A stretch of 24,329 bases of DNA from a virus. Made by a program: the position numbers and the translations under genes. The stretch covers positions 1-24,329 of IMG/VR virus record IMGVR_UViG_3300031578_000324; one strand, given 5' to 3'. A model generated the notes under the pieces. The model did no database searches. It saw nothing but the letters and a program-made list of their open reading frames with translations, and had not been told where the DNA came from. Shown piece after piece: positions 7,296 to 15,600 of this stretch; position 1 is the stretch's first letter; each line of letters opens with the position of its first letter.

Positions 7296-9164
7296 ATGTC
7301 AAAAACCAAATATGACTTTGGTGGATATGCCACTAAGAGTGATCTTAAGTGCTCTGATGGACGTGTAATCCTTAAAGATGCATTTAAAGATCAGGATGGT
7401 CAAATGGTCCCGCTTGTATGGCAACATCTGCACAATGAACCAGCCAATGTTCTTGGCCATGCTGTTCTTGAAAATCGTGAAGATGGTGTTTACTGTTATG
7501 GCAAGTTTAATAATACAGAAGCGGGAAAGAATGCAAAAGAACTTGTTACTCATGGAGATATTTCTTCATTATCTATCTATGCTAATCAGCTCAAAGAGCA
7601 GGCAAAGAAGGTTATACATGGAGCTATCCGTGAGGTAAGTTTAGTACTTTCCGGAGCAAATCCCGGAGCATTGATAGACAACCTTAGTTTTGCTCATAAT
7701 GATGGAACTTGGACGGAAGATAATGCTGAGGCTATTATCTATACTGGTCTTGAGTTTACTCATAGTAATGATTCTACAGGCAATAAGGAAGATAAGACAG
7801 TTGTTGAGGTTTTCGAGACTTTTAATGAGGATCAAAAATCTGTTGTTTATGCTATGATTGGTCATGCTGTTGATGAAGTTAAAAAAGACGAATCTCTTGG
7901 TTCTAAAGAAGAGGTTATTGATAAAGCTCTTCAGCATGCAAAAGGTATTGACGCTACAGTAAAAGATGTTTTTGATACCCTCAATGAAGATCAAAAAAAG
8001 GTAGTTTACTATTTGATTGGAGCCGCTTTGGAAGAGGCGGGTACTGAATCCGGAACTGCCAAACATTCAAATATTGATGAAAAAGGAGAATTAATTATGA
8101 AAAATAATGTGTTTGACCAGTCAACTCAGGAATCTTCTAAAAATACTCTGACACATGATCAGAGGATTGAGATTCTCAATGATGCAAAGCGTTTTGGCTC
8201 CCTGAAGGAAAGCTTTATTGCTCATGCTGAAGAGTATGGGTTTGATCCTATTGGTATTTTATTTCCAGACGCAAGAGACGTTGAGCCTGGTGGTCCTGTT
8301 ACCATTAAGCGTGAGGACGCTTGGGTTGATGACGTTCTTGCTAGTACTAATCATACACCATTTGCAAGAATCAGGACTCGTATTGCTGATCTTACGGTTG
8401 ATGAAGCCAGAGCAAAGGGTTATGTAACCGGTAATTATAAAAAGGAAGAAGTTATTCCTTTGCTTAAGCGTGCGACTACTCCGACAACCATTTATAAAAA
8501 GCAGAAACTTGATCGCGATGATATGGTTGATATTACTGACTTTGATGTTGTTATTTGGTTGAAGAAAGAAATGCGTGGTATGCTGAATGAAGAGATTGCT
8601 CGTGCGGTTCTTGTTGGTGATGGTCGTATTGTTGGTGATGAAGATAAAATTAACGAGGAAAATGTTCGTCCAATCGCTAAGGATGATGGTGCAGTCTTTG
8701 TTCACAGAGTTGAGGTTGAAGCGGAAGATACTACAGACGAAATTATTGACGAATTTATCCGGGCCAGGAAATATTATAAAGGTTCTGGCGTTCCTGCTCT
8801 TTATACTTCTACGGATCTTCTCACTGATATGTTGCTCGTAAAGGATAAAATGGGTCATCGGATATATAAAACTGTTCAAGAATTGGCTTCTGTTCTGCGT
8901 GTCAGTAAGATTATTGAAGTTGAGCCTATGAATGAAGCAGTACGTATGGTTGGCGAGGTAGAACATCAAATTCTTGGTATTGTTGTTAATCTTAAAGACT
9001 ATACCATCGGTGCAAATAAAGGTGGAGAGGTTGCAATGTTTGACGATTTCGATATTGATTATAATCAACATAAGTACTTGATTGAAACTCGTATCTCTGG
9101 GGCATTAACAAAACCAAAGTCTGCACTCATTATCGAAAGAGTTCCGGCCGAAGAACCACAGTAA
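7296..9164 (+). CDS. Prohead protease-major capsid protein fusion
   Basis: A 622-residue fusion. Residues 1 to about 130 are an S78-type prohead serine protease: VWQHLHNEP (42-50) carries the likely catalytic histidine, HGDISSLSIYA (86-96) the likely serine, and HGAIREVSLVLSGANPG (108-124) the following strand region. Residues about 130-267 are an acidic linker with a duplicated 25-residue motif. From residue 268 on it is an HK97-fold capsid protein (FGSLKESFIAHAEEYGFDP, GVPALYTSTDLLTDM, a C-terminal GALTKPKSALII). The protease presumably cuts itself and the linker (delta/scaffold role) away during head maturation. The binding site at 7282-7288 sets ATG at 7296. An internal start at 8097 can give capsid protein alone. 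Fusions of this kind are known in Bacillota phages. Confidence 0.9.
   Translation: MSKTKYDFGGYATKSDLKCSDGRVILKDAFKDQDGQMVPLVWQHLHNEPANVLGHAVLENREDGVYCYGKFNNTEAGKNAKELVTHGDISSLSIYANQLKEQAKKVIHGAIREVSLVLSGANPGALIDNLSFAHNDGTWTEDNAEAIIYTGLEFTHSNDSTGNKEDKTVVEVFETFNEDQKSVVYAMIGHAVDEVKKDESLGSKEEVIDKALQHAKGIDATVKDVFDTLNEDQKKVVYYLIGAALEEAGTESGTAKHSNIDEKGELIMKNNVFDQSTQESSKNTLTHDQRIEILNDAKRFGSLKESFIAHAEEYGFDPIGILFPDARDVEPGGPVTIKREDAWVDDVLASTNHTPFARIRTRIADLTVDEARAKGYVTGNYKKEEVIPLLKRATTPTTIYKKQKLDRDDMVDITDFDVVIWLKKEMRGMLNEEIARAVLVGDGRIVGDEDKINEENVRPIAKDDGAVFVHRVEVEAEDTTDEIIDEFIRARKYYKGSGVPALYTSTDLLTDMLLVKDKMGHRIYKTVQELASVLRVSKIIEVEPMNEAVRMVGEVEHQILGIVVNLKDYTIGANKGGEVAMFDDFDIDYNQHKYLIETRISGALTKPKSALIIERVPAEEPQ
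7806..8039 (+). repeat. Duplicated motif in the protease-capsid linker
   Basis: Residues 171-196 and 224-248 share the pattern VF(E/D)T(F/L)NEDQKxVVYxxIGxA, with 159 bases between the starts of the copies. Both lie in the acidic linker between protease and capsid domains. A scaffolding or delta-domain role is inferred from position. Confidence 0.8.
8082..8090 (+). promoter_or_regulatory. Internal ribosome binding site for free capsid protein
   Basis: AAAGGAGAA lies six bases before an in-frame ATG at 8097, at the exact junction of the linker and the capsid domain. Binding sites of this strength otherwise mark true gene starts in this window, so this one probably directs independent translation of the capsid protein. 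Confidence 0.6.
8097..9164 (+). CDS. Major capsid protein from internal start (in-frame with fusion)
   Basis: This 355-residue product would begin MKNNVFDQSTQESSKNTLTH, a typical capsid N-terminus, and contains the whole HK97-like domain without protease or linker. It gives a way to make hundreds of capsid subunits per protease-linker copy, as needed in a procapsid. The evidence is the binding site at 8082-8090 and its position exactly at the domain boundary; whether it is used in the cell cannot be seen from sequence. The shared stop is at 9162-9164. Confidence 0.55.
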   Translation: MKNNVFDQSTQESSKNTLTHDQRIEILNDAKRFGSLKESFIAHAEEYGFDPIGILFPDARDVEPGGPVTIKREDAWVDDVLASTNHTPFARIRTRIADLTVDEARAKGYVTGNYKKEEVIPLLKRATTPTTIYKKQKLDRDDMVDITDFDVVIWLKKEMRGMLNEEIARAVLVGDGRIVGDEDKINEENVRPIAKDDGAVFVHRVEVEAEDTTDEIIDEFIRARKYYKGSGVPALYTSTDLLTDMLLVKDKMGHRIYKTVQELASVLRVSKIIEVEPMNEAVRMVGEVEHQILGIVVNLKDYTIGANKGGEVAMFDDFDIDYNQHKYLIETRISGALTKPKSALIIERVPAEEPQ

Positions 9165-9237
9165 TAAATCAATCATTTTAATAATGCAATTAACCTAAAT
9201 TTAATTTTATTTTATAAAAGTAAAGGAGGATTTTATC

Positions 9238-9537
9238 ATGGATAAAGTCTATGAACAGGCAAAAGATGTACATGTAAGAAACATTTATGTGTATACAAAC
9301 GGTGAAGATGCATATGCTTACTCAGATGCTGCTTGTGAAGAAAAAATAGCAGCGGATGTATTAAGTGATCTGTTTATCAAAGGTGTTATAATCAACGATG
9401 ATGGTGGTTTATTTAAACCAACAGGTTTTGTAGTAATCGAAGAAATTGGTTATATAACCTATATTAAACCGGATGAACAGACGCCCACCACCGCAGTACT
9501 TACTACTCTTTATTCTGAAGAATACGAAGAGCAGTAA
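9238..9537 (+). CDS. Small post-capsid structural protein (head-fibre-like, tentative)
   Basis: A 99-residue acidic protein with AAAGGAGG at 9222-9229. Alternating hydrophobic segments (NIYVYTNGEDAYAYSDAAC, GYITYIKPDEQTPTTA) predict a small beta-rich fold with one helix around VLSDLFIKGVII. Small proteins of this pattern regularly follow the capsid gene in related phages and are sometimes annotated as head fibre or decoration proteins. No motif proves this, so only a structural role is suggested by position. The 73-base gap before it is A+T-rich with no terminator that I can support. Confidence 0.55.
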   Translation: MDKVYEQAKDVHVRNIYVYTNGEDAYAYSDAACEEKIAADVLSDLFIKGVIINDDGGLFKPTGFVVIEEIGYITYIKPDEQTPTTAVLTTLYSEEYEEQ

Positions 9538-9566
9538 TAACTTCAAAATGGAAGTGAGGTAATAAG

Positions 9567-9908
9567 ATGGCAAAGTTTTTTGGATCAATTGGTTATGCTG
9601 AGACAACAGAAACTGCGCCTGGCGTGTGGACAGAAAATGTTACTGAACGTAATTATTTTGGTGACGTTTTAAAGAATACACGACGTTTGGAGGCAGGGGA
9701 AAATCTTAATGACAACTTAGCAATTAATAATATTATCAGTATTGTTGCTGATCCTTTTGCCTATCAACACTTTCATGCAGTGCGATACGTTAAATGGATG
9801 GGGGTCTCTTGGAAGATTACTAATGTAGAAGTCCAGAGGCCCCGTCTTATCTTGACTATAGGAGGTGTATACAATGGGCCAACGCCTGCAACTCCAGAGT
9901 CTCCTTGA
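9567..9908 (+). CDS. Head-closure/neck connector-like protein
   Basis: A 113-residue beta-rich protein with GAGG at 9556-9559 before ATG at 9567. The pattern KFFGSIGYAETTETAPGVW, ERNYFGDVLKNTRR, NNIISIVADPFA and RLILTIGGVYNGPTP is one I know from small proteins placed between capsid and tail-terminator genes in Bacillota and actinobacterial phages; this slot normally encodes the head-closure stopper. The next gene overlaps its 3' end by 35 bases and has its binding site inside it, which implies coupled translation. The exact ring role is inference. Confidence 0.6.
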   Translation: MAKFFGSIGYAETTETAPGVWTENVTERNYFGDVLKNTRRLEAGENLNDNLAINNIISIVADPFAYQHFHAVRYVKWMGVSWKITNVEVQRPRLILTIGGVYNGPTPATPESP

Positions 9909-10179
9909 GATAATTCTGGGGAGTCGTAATGTATATTTTCAACCTCCGGAAACAGTCAAGATAGCATATCCTTGTATTATTTTCAGGCGTAGCAATATTG
10001 ATACTGGTTTTGCGGATGATGCTTTATATATTAAGAACAAACAGTATCAAGTAATTGTAGTTGATGTAAATCCGGATAGTTTAATTCCGGAGAAGGTTTT
10101 AAATTTACCTATGTGTCAGTTTGACCGGCATTATACGGCGAATAATCTTAATCACGATGTTTTTAATCTTTATTATTAA
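9874..10179 (+). CDS. Tail-terminator/tail-completion-like protein
   Basis: A 101-residue protein. AGGAGG at 9860-9865 selects ATG at 9874, eight bases on, instead of the GTG at 9865 that lies within the binding site. The layout, an N-terminal helix (LQLQSLLEIILGS), then YPCIIFRR, YQVIVVDVNPDS and a C-terminal FDRHYTANNLNHDVFNLYY, is the pattern of HK97 gp10/lambda gpU-type tail-completion proteins, which cap the head-proximal end of the tail tube. It directly precedes the major tail gene, which supports this. Sequence recognition is moderate. Confidence 0.6.
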   Translation: MGQRLQLQSLLEIILGSRNVYFQPPETVKIAYPCIIFRRSNIDTGFADDALYIKNKQYQVIVVDVNPDSLIPEKVLNLPMCQFDRHYTANNLNHDVFNLYY

Positions 10180-10198
10180 TTAAGGGAGGTTTATTTTT

Positions 10199-11158
10199 AT
10201 GAAACTTATATGGGATGTAATAGGTGAGAGGATTTATGAAACCGGTGTAAAGAATGGTGTTCTTTATCCTAGAAGTGCTCTTGGCACTTATCCACTTGGC
10301 GTTGCTTGGAACGGTCTTTCAGGTATTACTGAGAGTCCAAGCGGTGCCGAAGCTTCACCGATCTATGCAGATGATATTAAATATTTGAATCTGATTTCTG
10401 CTGAGGAGTTCGGTGCTACCATTGAGGCTTACACTTATCCGGACGAATTTGCTGATTGTGATGGATCTGCTGACATTGCTACCGGTGTAAAAGCAGGACA
10501 GCAGAAAAGAGGCGTTTTCGGTCTTGCTTATAGGACTGCTCTCGGTAATGATGTTGATGATTTAGATCATGGCTATAAACTACATTTGATTTACGGTGCT
10601 ATTGCGGCACCTTCAGAAAAAGCTTATGCTACGATCAATGATACTCCAGAGGCGATTACGTTCTCTTGGGAAATTACAACTACTCCAGTAGAAGTAGTAG
10701 ATTTTAGACCTACTGCCTCTTTAGTTATCGACTCGACGAAGGTTGATGCTGATACCCTTGCTACTCTTGAGGATATTCTATTCGGAACAATAGCAGCAGA
10801 TCCTCGTCTTCCATTACCAGATGAAGTAGCAGCATTATTTGCTGTTGGCGCACCAGCTGCGATAGCATTGTCATCAATTGATCCTGACGATGAAGACATT
10901 GATGTTGCCATAGATACAACTATTGTTCTTACGTTCAATAATGCAATCTTGCATGAAGCAATTGTTGTCGTGGATGAAGTCGGAGATATTGTTGCTGGAG
11001 CGAAACTTTGGGATGCAACAGACAAAATCCTTACCTTCACTCCAACTGTTGATCTTACTAATTCCACTGTATATATTGTTACTATCGGCGGCGTAGTGGA
11101 TATTTATGGACAAGCGCTTACAGCTGTAGCTAAGAACTTTACTACAATTGCAGCCTAA
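10199..11158 (+). CDS. Major tail protein with C-terminal Ig-like domain
   Basis: A 319-residue tail-tube protein; AGGGAGG at 10183-10189 precedes ATG at 10199. Residues 1 to about 200 are the tube domain, with WNGLSGITESPSGAEASPIYADDIKY-type features (split as GLSGITESPSGAEASPIYAD), a Y-rich GATIEAYTYPDEF and the CDGSA segment common to these tail proteins. Residues about 218-319 form a separate bacterial Ig-like domain (AIALSSIDPDD, TIVLTFNNAI, KILTFTPTVDL, DIYGQALTAVAKNF), resembling the Big_5/SbsA type that decorates tail surfaces. The gene is followed by a terminator-like hairpin, which fits the high expression such genes need. Confidence 0.88.
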   Translation: MKLIWDVIGERIYETGVKNGVLYPRSALGTYPLGVAWNGLSGITESPSGAEASPIYADDIKYLNLISAEEFGATIEAYTYPDEFADCDGSADIATGVKAGQQKRGVFGLAYRTALGNDVDDLDHGYKLHLIYGAIAAPSEKAYATINDTPEAITFSWEITTTPVEVVDFRPTASLVIDSTKVDADTLATLEDILFGTIAADPRLPLPDEVAALFAVGAPAAIALSSIDPDDEDIDVAIDTTIVLTFNNAILHEAIVVVDEVGDIVAGAKLWDATDKILTFTPTVDLTNSTVYIVTIGGVVDIYGQALTAVAKNFTTIAA

Positions 11159-11175
11159 ATAATTAACTTAATGCA

Positions 11176-11216
11176 GAGAGCCGTATTCAGGGATAAAGGG
11201 CTGGCGGCTCTTTATT
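11176..11216 (+). terminator. Intrinsic terminator after the major tail gene
   Basis: A perfect 7-bp stem AGAGCCG (11177-11183) / CGGCTCT (11205-11211) with a 21-base loop is followed by TTTATTATT. The stem is G+C-rich in A+T-rich surroundings and ends right at the T-rich stretch. It lies 18 bases after the tail gene stop. Partial read-through is expected because the tail chaperones and all tail genes follow on the same strand with no clear promoter. The long loop lowers confidence a little. Confidence 0.7.
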
Positions 11217-11247
11217 ATTAAAATTAAAATTGAAAGGAGAAATTATT

Positions 11248-11685
11248 ATGCTTAAGAAAACCATTACTTATATAGACTTCGATGGAAATGAGAGAAAAGA
11301 GGATTTTTATTTTAATCTTTCAAAAGCTGAAGCAATGGAAATGGAACTTGGCGTTACCGGTGGAATGACACAGATGCTCGAGAAGATCGTTGCAGAAAGA
11401 GATAATAAGAGACTTATAGAAAACTTTAAAGAAATTATACTGAAGTCGTATGGCGAAAAGTCGCCCGATGGTAGGAGATTTATTAAATCACCTGAACTCT
11501 CTATTGCTTTTTCACAAACACAAGCCTATAGTGATCTATTTATGGAGTTGGGGGAAAAAGCAGATATGGCCGCTGCATTTATAAATGGTATTATGCCTAA
11601 GCATGATGGTTCTAGCAGAAATCTAATACAAGGACCACCTCAGCAAAACAGTAATCCATCACAAAGACCTAATAGACCTATTTAG
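11248..11685 (+). CDS. Tail assembly chaperone (gpG-like)
   Basis: A 145-residue protein; AAAGGAG (11233-11239) precedes ATG at 11248, which fits better than the upstream TTG at 11230. The pattern KKTITYIDFDGNERKEDFYF, NLSKAEAMEMELG, ILKSYGEKSPDGRRFIKSPE and AYSDLFMELGEKADMAAAFINGI is characteristic of the first tail-assembly chaperone in Bacillota siphoviruses, which coats the tape measure during tail assembly. The C-terminus is a disordered Q/N/P-rich tail. It lies between the major tail and second chaperone genes, the expected slot. No slippery site linking it to the next gene could be supported. Confidence 0.8.
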   Translation: MLKKTITYIDFDGNERKEDFYFNLSKAEAMEMELGVTGGMTQMLEKIVAERDNKRLIENFKEIILKSYGEKSPDGRRFIKSPELSIAFSQTQAYSDLFMELGEKADMAAAFINGIMPKHDGSSRNLIQGPPQQNSNPSQRPNRPI

Positions 11686-11728
11686 GTTTTAGGGGATATA
11701 AAAAATTTAAAAAGGAGGCGAAGAGAGA

Positions 11729-12271
11729 GTGTTACAATTAGAGGTACCTGAAAGAGAATCATATGACGAACTTACGTCATCGTTCATCACGATAAAGAAA
11801 GAGTCTCTACAGCTCGAGCATTCTCTCATCTCTCTTTCAAAATGGGAGTCGAAATGGTGTAAATCCTTCCTTAATAAAGAACAAAAGACCATTGAGGAGA
11901 CGATTGACTACATTAGATGCATGACGATCACACAAAATATTAAATTTGAAGTTTACCTCAACCTTCCAAACGAGATATTTGATCAAGTTGAGGAATACAT
12001 AAATCTTCCTATGACGGCTACGTGGTTCAGTAATAAACAGAGTACTCAAAAAAGTCGTGAAGTTATTACTGCAGAACTTATTTATTACTGGATGATTGCT
12101 CAGAATATTCCGATGGAGTGCCAGAAGTGGCATCTTAATCGATTACTTACACTTATAGATGTTTGTAATATTAAGAATCAATCTCCTAAGAAGCAGGGGC
12201 GTAAAGATATGCTGTCTAGTCGGGCAGCTTTAAATAAGGCGCGTAGATCACAACACAACACAAAAGGATGA
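11729..12271 (+). CDS. Tail assembly chaperone (gpT-like)
   Basis: A 180-residue protein starting at GTG 11729, with AAAGGAGG at 11711-11718. The pattern YDELTSSFI, LQLEHSLISLSKWESKW, TIDYIRCMTIT, YWMIAQNIPMECQKWHLNRL and LIDVCNIKNQSPKKQGRKDM matches the second tail-assembly chaperone of many Bacillota siphoviruses. In lambda-like phages it is made as a frameshift extension of the first chaperone, but here it has its own start and binding site, and its frame is closed by TAA at 11708-11710. It works with the preceding protein on the tape measure. Confidence 0.8.
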   Translation: MLQLEVPERESYDELTSSFITIKKESLQLEHSLISLSKWESKWCKSFLNKEQKTIEETIDYIRCMTITQNIKFEVYLNLPNEIFDQVEEYINLPMTATWFSNKQSTQKSREVITAELIYYWMIAQNIPMECQKWHLNRLLTLIDVCNIKNQSPKKQGRKDMLSSRAALNKARRSQHNTKG

Positions 12272-12303
12272 ATATAAATCCGGCAGTATAAAGGAGGGTC
12301 AAC

Positions 12304-12681
12304 ATGGTAGTAATTACGCATAGAGGTAATTTTAAGAATACTGAAAAGTTATTAAATGGCGCGAAGAAGCTGGATTATAAGAAAATTTTAGATCTATATG
12401 GGCAAGAAGGAGTTCGTGCGCTTGCTTCTGCTACTCCTGTTGATACCGGTTTAACAGCAAACTCTTGGAGTTATACAATCTCGGCTACAAAAAGTTCATA
12501 TGTAATTTCCTGGACAAACTCTAATGTTAATAATGGAGTTCCAATTGCTATTCTCTTACAGTATGGTTATGGAACACGTAACGGTGGTTATGTTCAAGGA
12601 CGTGACTATATTAATCCTGCGCTTCAACCAATCTTTGATAAGATTGCGGACGCAGCATGGCGGGAGGTAACTAAACTATGA
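12304..12681 (+). CDS. HK97 gp10-like neck/tail protein
   Basis: A 125-residue protein; AAGGAGGG at 12291-12298 precedes ATG at 12304. It contains the HK97_gp10-like hallmark ATPVDTGLTANSWSY (about 43-57), followed by SYVISWTNSN, IAILLQYGYGTRNGGYVQG and a C-terminal NPALQPIFDKIADAAWREV. Members of this family sit at the head-tail interface. Its position after the chaperones and before the tape measure is common in these phages although the family name implies a neck protein. Its stop overlaps the tape measure start (ATGA at 12678), so translation is coupled. Confidence 0.75.
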   Translation: MVVITHRGNFKNTEKLLNGAKKLDYKKILDLYGQEGVRALASATPVDTGLTANSWSYTISATKSSYVISWTNSNVNNGVPIAILLQYGYGTRNGGYVQGRDYINPALQPIFDKIADAAWREVTKL

Positions 12682-15600
12682 GTAGATCGATTGACGAGCG
12701 TATCGTAGATATGCAATTCAATAATCAACAATTCGAATCGGGTATAAAAGATAGTCTTGGCTCTCTTAATAAACTTAAGAAGGGTTTAGATTTGGATGGA
12801 GCTTCTAAAAGTTTATCAGGTCTAAGCAATGCCGGTAAGAATTTTTCACTCGCAGGAATTGCTGAGGGGGTCGAGAAGATTTCTAGCAGGTTTACTACTC
12901 TAGGCATTATAGGTATAACCGTCTTACAAAACATAACCAACTCTGCAATAGAAGCCGGAAAACAAATGATTAAGTCTTTAAGTACTGATCAAATAACTGC
13001 AGGTTGGGGTAAATATGAACAAAAGACAGCATCTGTTCAAACTATCATGAATTCGACTGGCAAGAGCATTGATGAGGTAAATGGTTATCTTGGAAGATTA
13101 ATGTGGTTTTCGGACGAAACAAGTTATAGTTTTACTGATATGACAGCGGCACTTTCACAAATGACAACTTCGGGTGGTGATATTGATAAACTTATTCCAT
13201 TAATTACTGGCGTTGCAAATGCTACTGCTTATGCTGGTAAAGGTGCTTTAGAGTTTCAAAGATCGATGTATAATTTAAGCCAATCTTATGGAAGTGGCGC
13301 GCTTCAATATATAGACTGGAGAAGTTTAGAACTTGCTGGTGTTGCTGGAAAAGATTTAAAACAAGTTTTAATCGACACAGGTGTTGAAATGGGTAAAATT
13401 GCTAAAGGTGAAGTTACCTTAGGAAATTTTGCCGAAACATTAAAAGATAAATGGGCCGATACATCTGTTATGGAGGTTGCTTTTGGGAAATTTTCTCAAC
13501 TTTCAGAAGAAACATATAAACTTGTTGAGGCTGGTCAGTATGATACAGCTGCAGAAGCTATGGAAGCATTAGGCGGAAAATTTTCTGAAATTGCCGAAAA
13601 AGCATTTAAATCTGCACAAGAAGCTAAGTCATTTTCTGAAGCAATAGCCGCTACAAAAGATGCAGTTAGTTCAGGATGGATGGCCTCATTTGAACATATA
13701 TTTGGCAATTATGAAGAAGCTACAAAATTATGGACAGCTGTAACTAGTGAACTTTGGGACATCTTTGCTAGCGGAGCAGAATCTCGAAACGAAATGCTTG
13801 CAGCATGGAAAGCAGGAGATGGTAGATGGGATCTAATTGAAGGCGCGTTTAATGTTCTTGAAGGTATTAGAGAAATTTTAAGACCTATAGGCGAGGCTTT
13901 CAGAGACATCTTTCCTTCAATGACAGCAGAACGATTACTCGAGATTACAAAGAATTTTCGTGATCTTACAAGGAACTTCAAAATAGGAGAAGAAACTGCT
14001 GATAATCTTAAACGGACATTCAAGGGTTTATTCGCTTTTCTTGATATTGGAAAACAATTCTTTTCTGCAATTGGAAAAGGAGTAGGAACATTATTAAAAA
14101 ACTTACTTCCTGCTGGTCGTGGATTACTTTCCTTTACAGGATCAATCGGAGACTGGCTTGTGGCTCTTAATGAGACAATCAAGACGGGAGATGTATTTAA
14201 CAAAGCATTAGAGAAGATCGTTAAAGGTATTGAATGGGTTTCGGAAAAAGTCAAAATTGGTATAACTACTATCATTGATTTCTTCAAGTCTTTTGGCAAA
14301 GTTGATTTAAGCGGGATTTCTTCTTTCTCTGAACGAATTAAAATAAGATTTGAACCTCTTACAAAACTTGGTGAATTTATAAGTGGGCCTTTTTCTAAAA
14401 TGGTCGAAATACTTAAAAAAGTGGCGCCCATCTTCTATAAAGTTACTGAGATTATAGGTAAAGCCTTTGGTAATCTTCGTGAGAAATTAGGGACAGCTCT
14501 TGATAATAGTGACTTTAACTCGTTCTTCGACATCTTAAATAGCGGGTTGTTTGCAGGTATTATGGTTGGTATAAGTAAGATTAGTAATAATTTAGGCAAC
14601 TTTACAAAATCAGCAAGATGGTTTCTTGATGGTATTACCGAGTCTCTTGAGGCTATGGCTTTAAAATTAAAAGCGGCTGCTCTTCTTAAAATAGCTATTG
14701 CTATTGGTGTATTAGCTGCTTCTCTTCTTTTATTGTCTATGATTAATTCCGAGAAGCTTACAATGGCTTTAGCTGCTATAACTACACTATTTGTTAATCT
14801 TTTTGGCTCATTAGGAATCTTTGAGAAGAGTATGGCTGGTACGAAATTTATAGGGCTTAATAAAATGGCACTTGCAATGATTGGTATATCTGTTGCTATT
14901 CTTATTTTATCTGCTGCATTAAAGAAATTAGAGGGCATTGATCAAGAAGGAGTTACTAATGGTCTTGTTGGTATTACGGCTTTAATGGCAATGTTGATTG
15001 GATCAATGAAAGTACTTTCTGCTAATACTGGTGCTTTAATAAAAGGTACCGCTGGTTTTGTTATATTTGCGGCAGCTATAGTAATTCTTACCAGCGCTGT
15101 AAAGAAACTTGCGGAACTTGATCCAGCTAGCTTAGCAAAAGGTCTCATTGGTGTTGGTGTATTAATGACTGAACTTGCCCTATTTATGAAAGTAACTAAC
15201 CTTGATGGCATGGGTGTTGGAAAGGGTGTAGGGATCTTACTTTTGGCAGTAGCTATATCTATATTGGCAATTGCTGTAAAGAAATTTGGTGGACTTGACA
15301 CTAGTGTCCTAATTAAAGGATTGATCGGTATTACGGCTGTTTTTACGGCTCTTGCAATATTTGTAAATGCTACTGGTGATGCAAAGAAAGTGATATCTAC
15401 AGCGATTGGTTTAACTATTCTTGGCGCGGCAATGCTTATATTTGCTAGCGCGATTGAAAAGATGGGTAATTTATCGATGGAGCAAATTGGAAAAGGGCTA
15501 CTTACAATGGGTGCTGCGCTTGGTATTATAACCCTTGCCCTTCAGTTTATGCCAAAAAGTACGATAAGTATTGGTATTGGGCTTTTAGCAATAGCTGCGG

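Noticed and set aside
8259-9071. A 270-codon open frame on the minus strand opposite the capsid domain
   Set aside because: It lies wholly antisense to a clear capsid gene and lacks a good binding site; its asparagine/isoleucine-rich composition is what the complement of this coding sequence would give.
9165-9237. Possible terminator after the capsid gene
   Set aside because: The gap is only A+T-rich; I could not find a G+C-containing stem followed by a T-run.
11690-11720. A-rich tract before the second tail chaperone as a slippery frameshift site
   Set aside because: It lies after the first chaperone's stop at 11683-11685, and the second frame has a TAA at 11708-11710.
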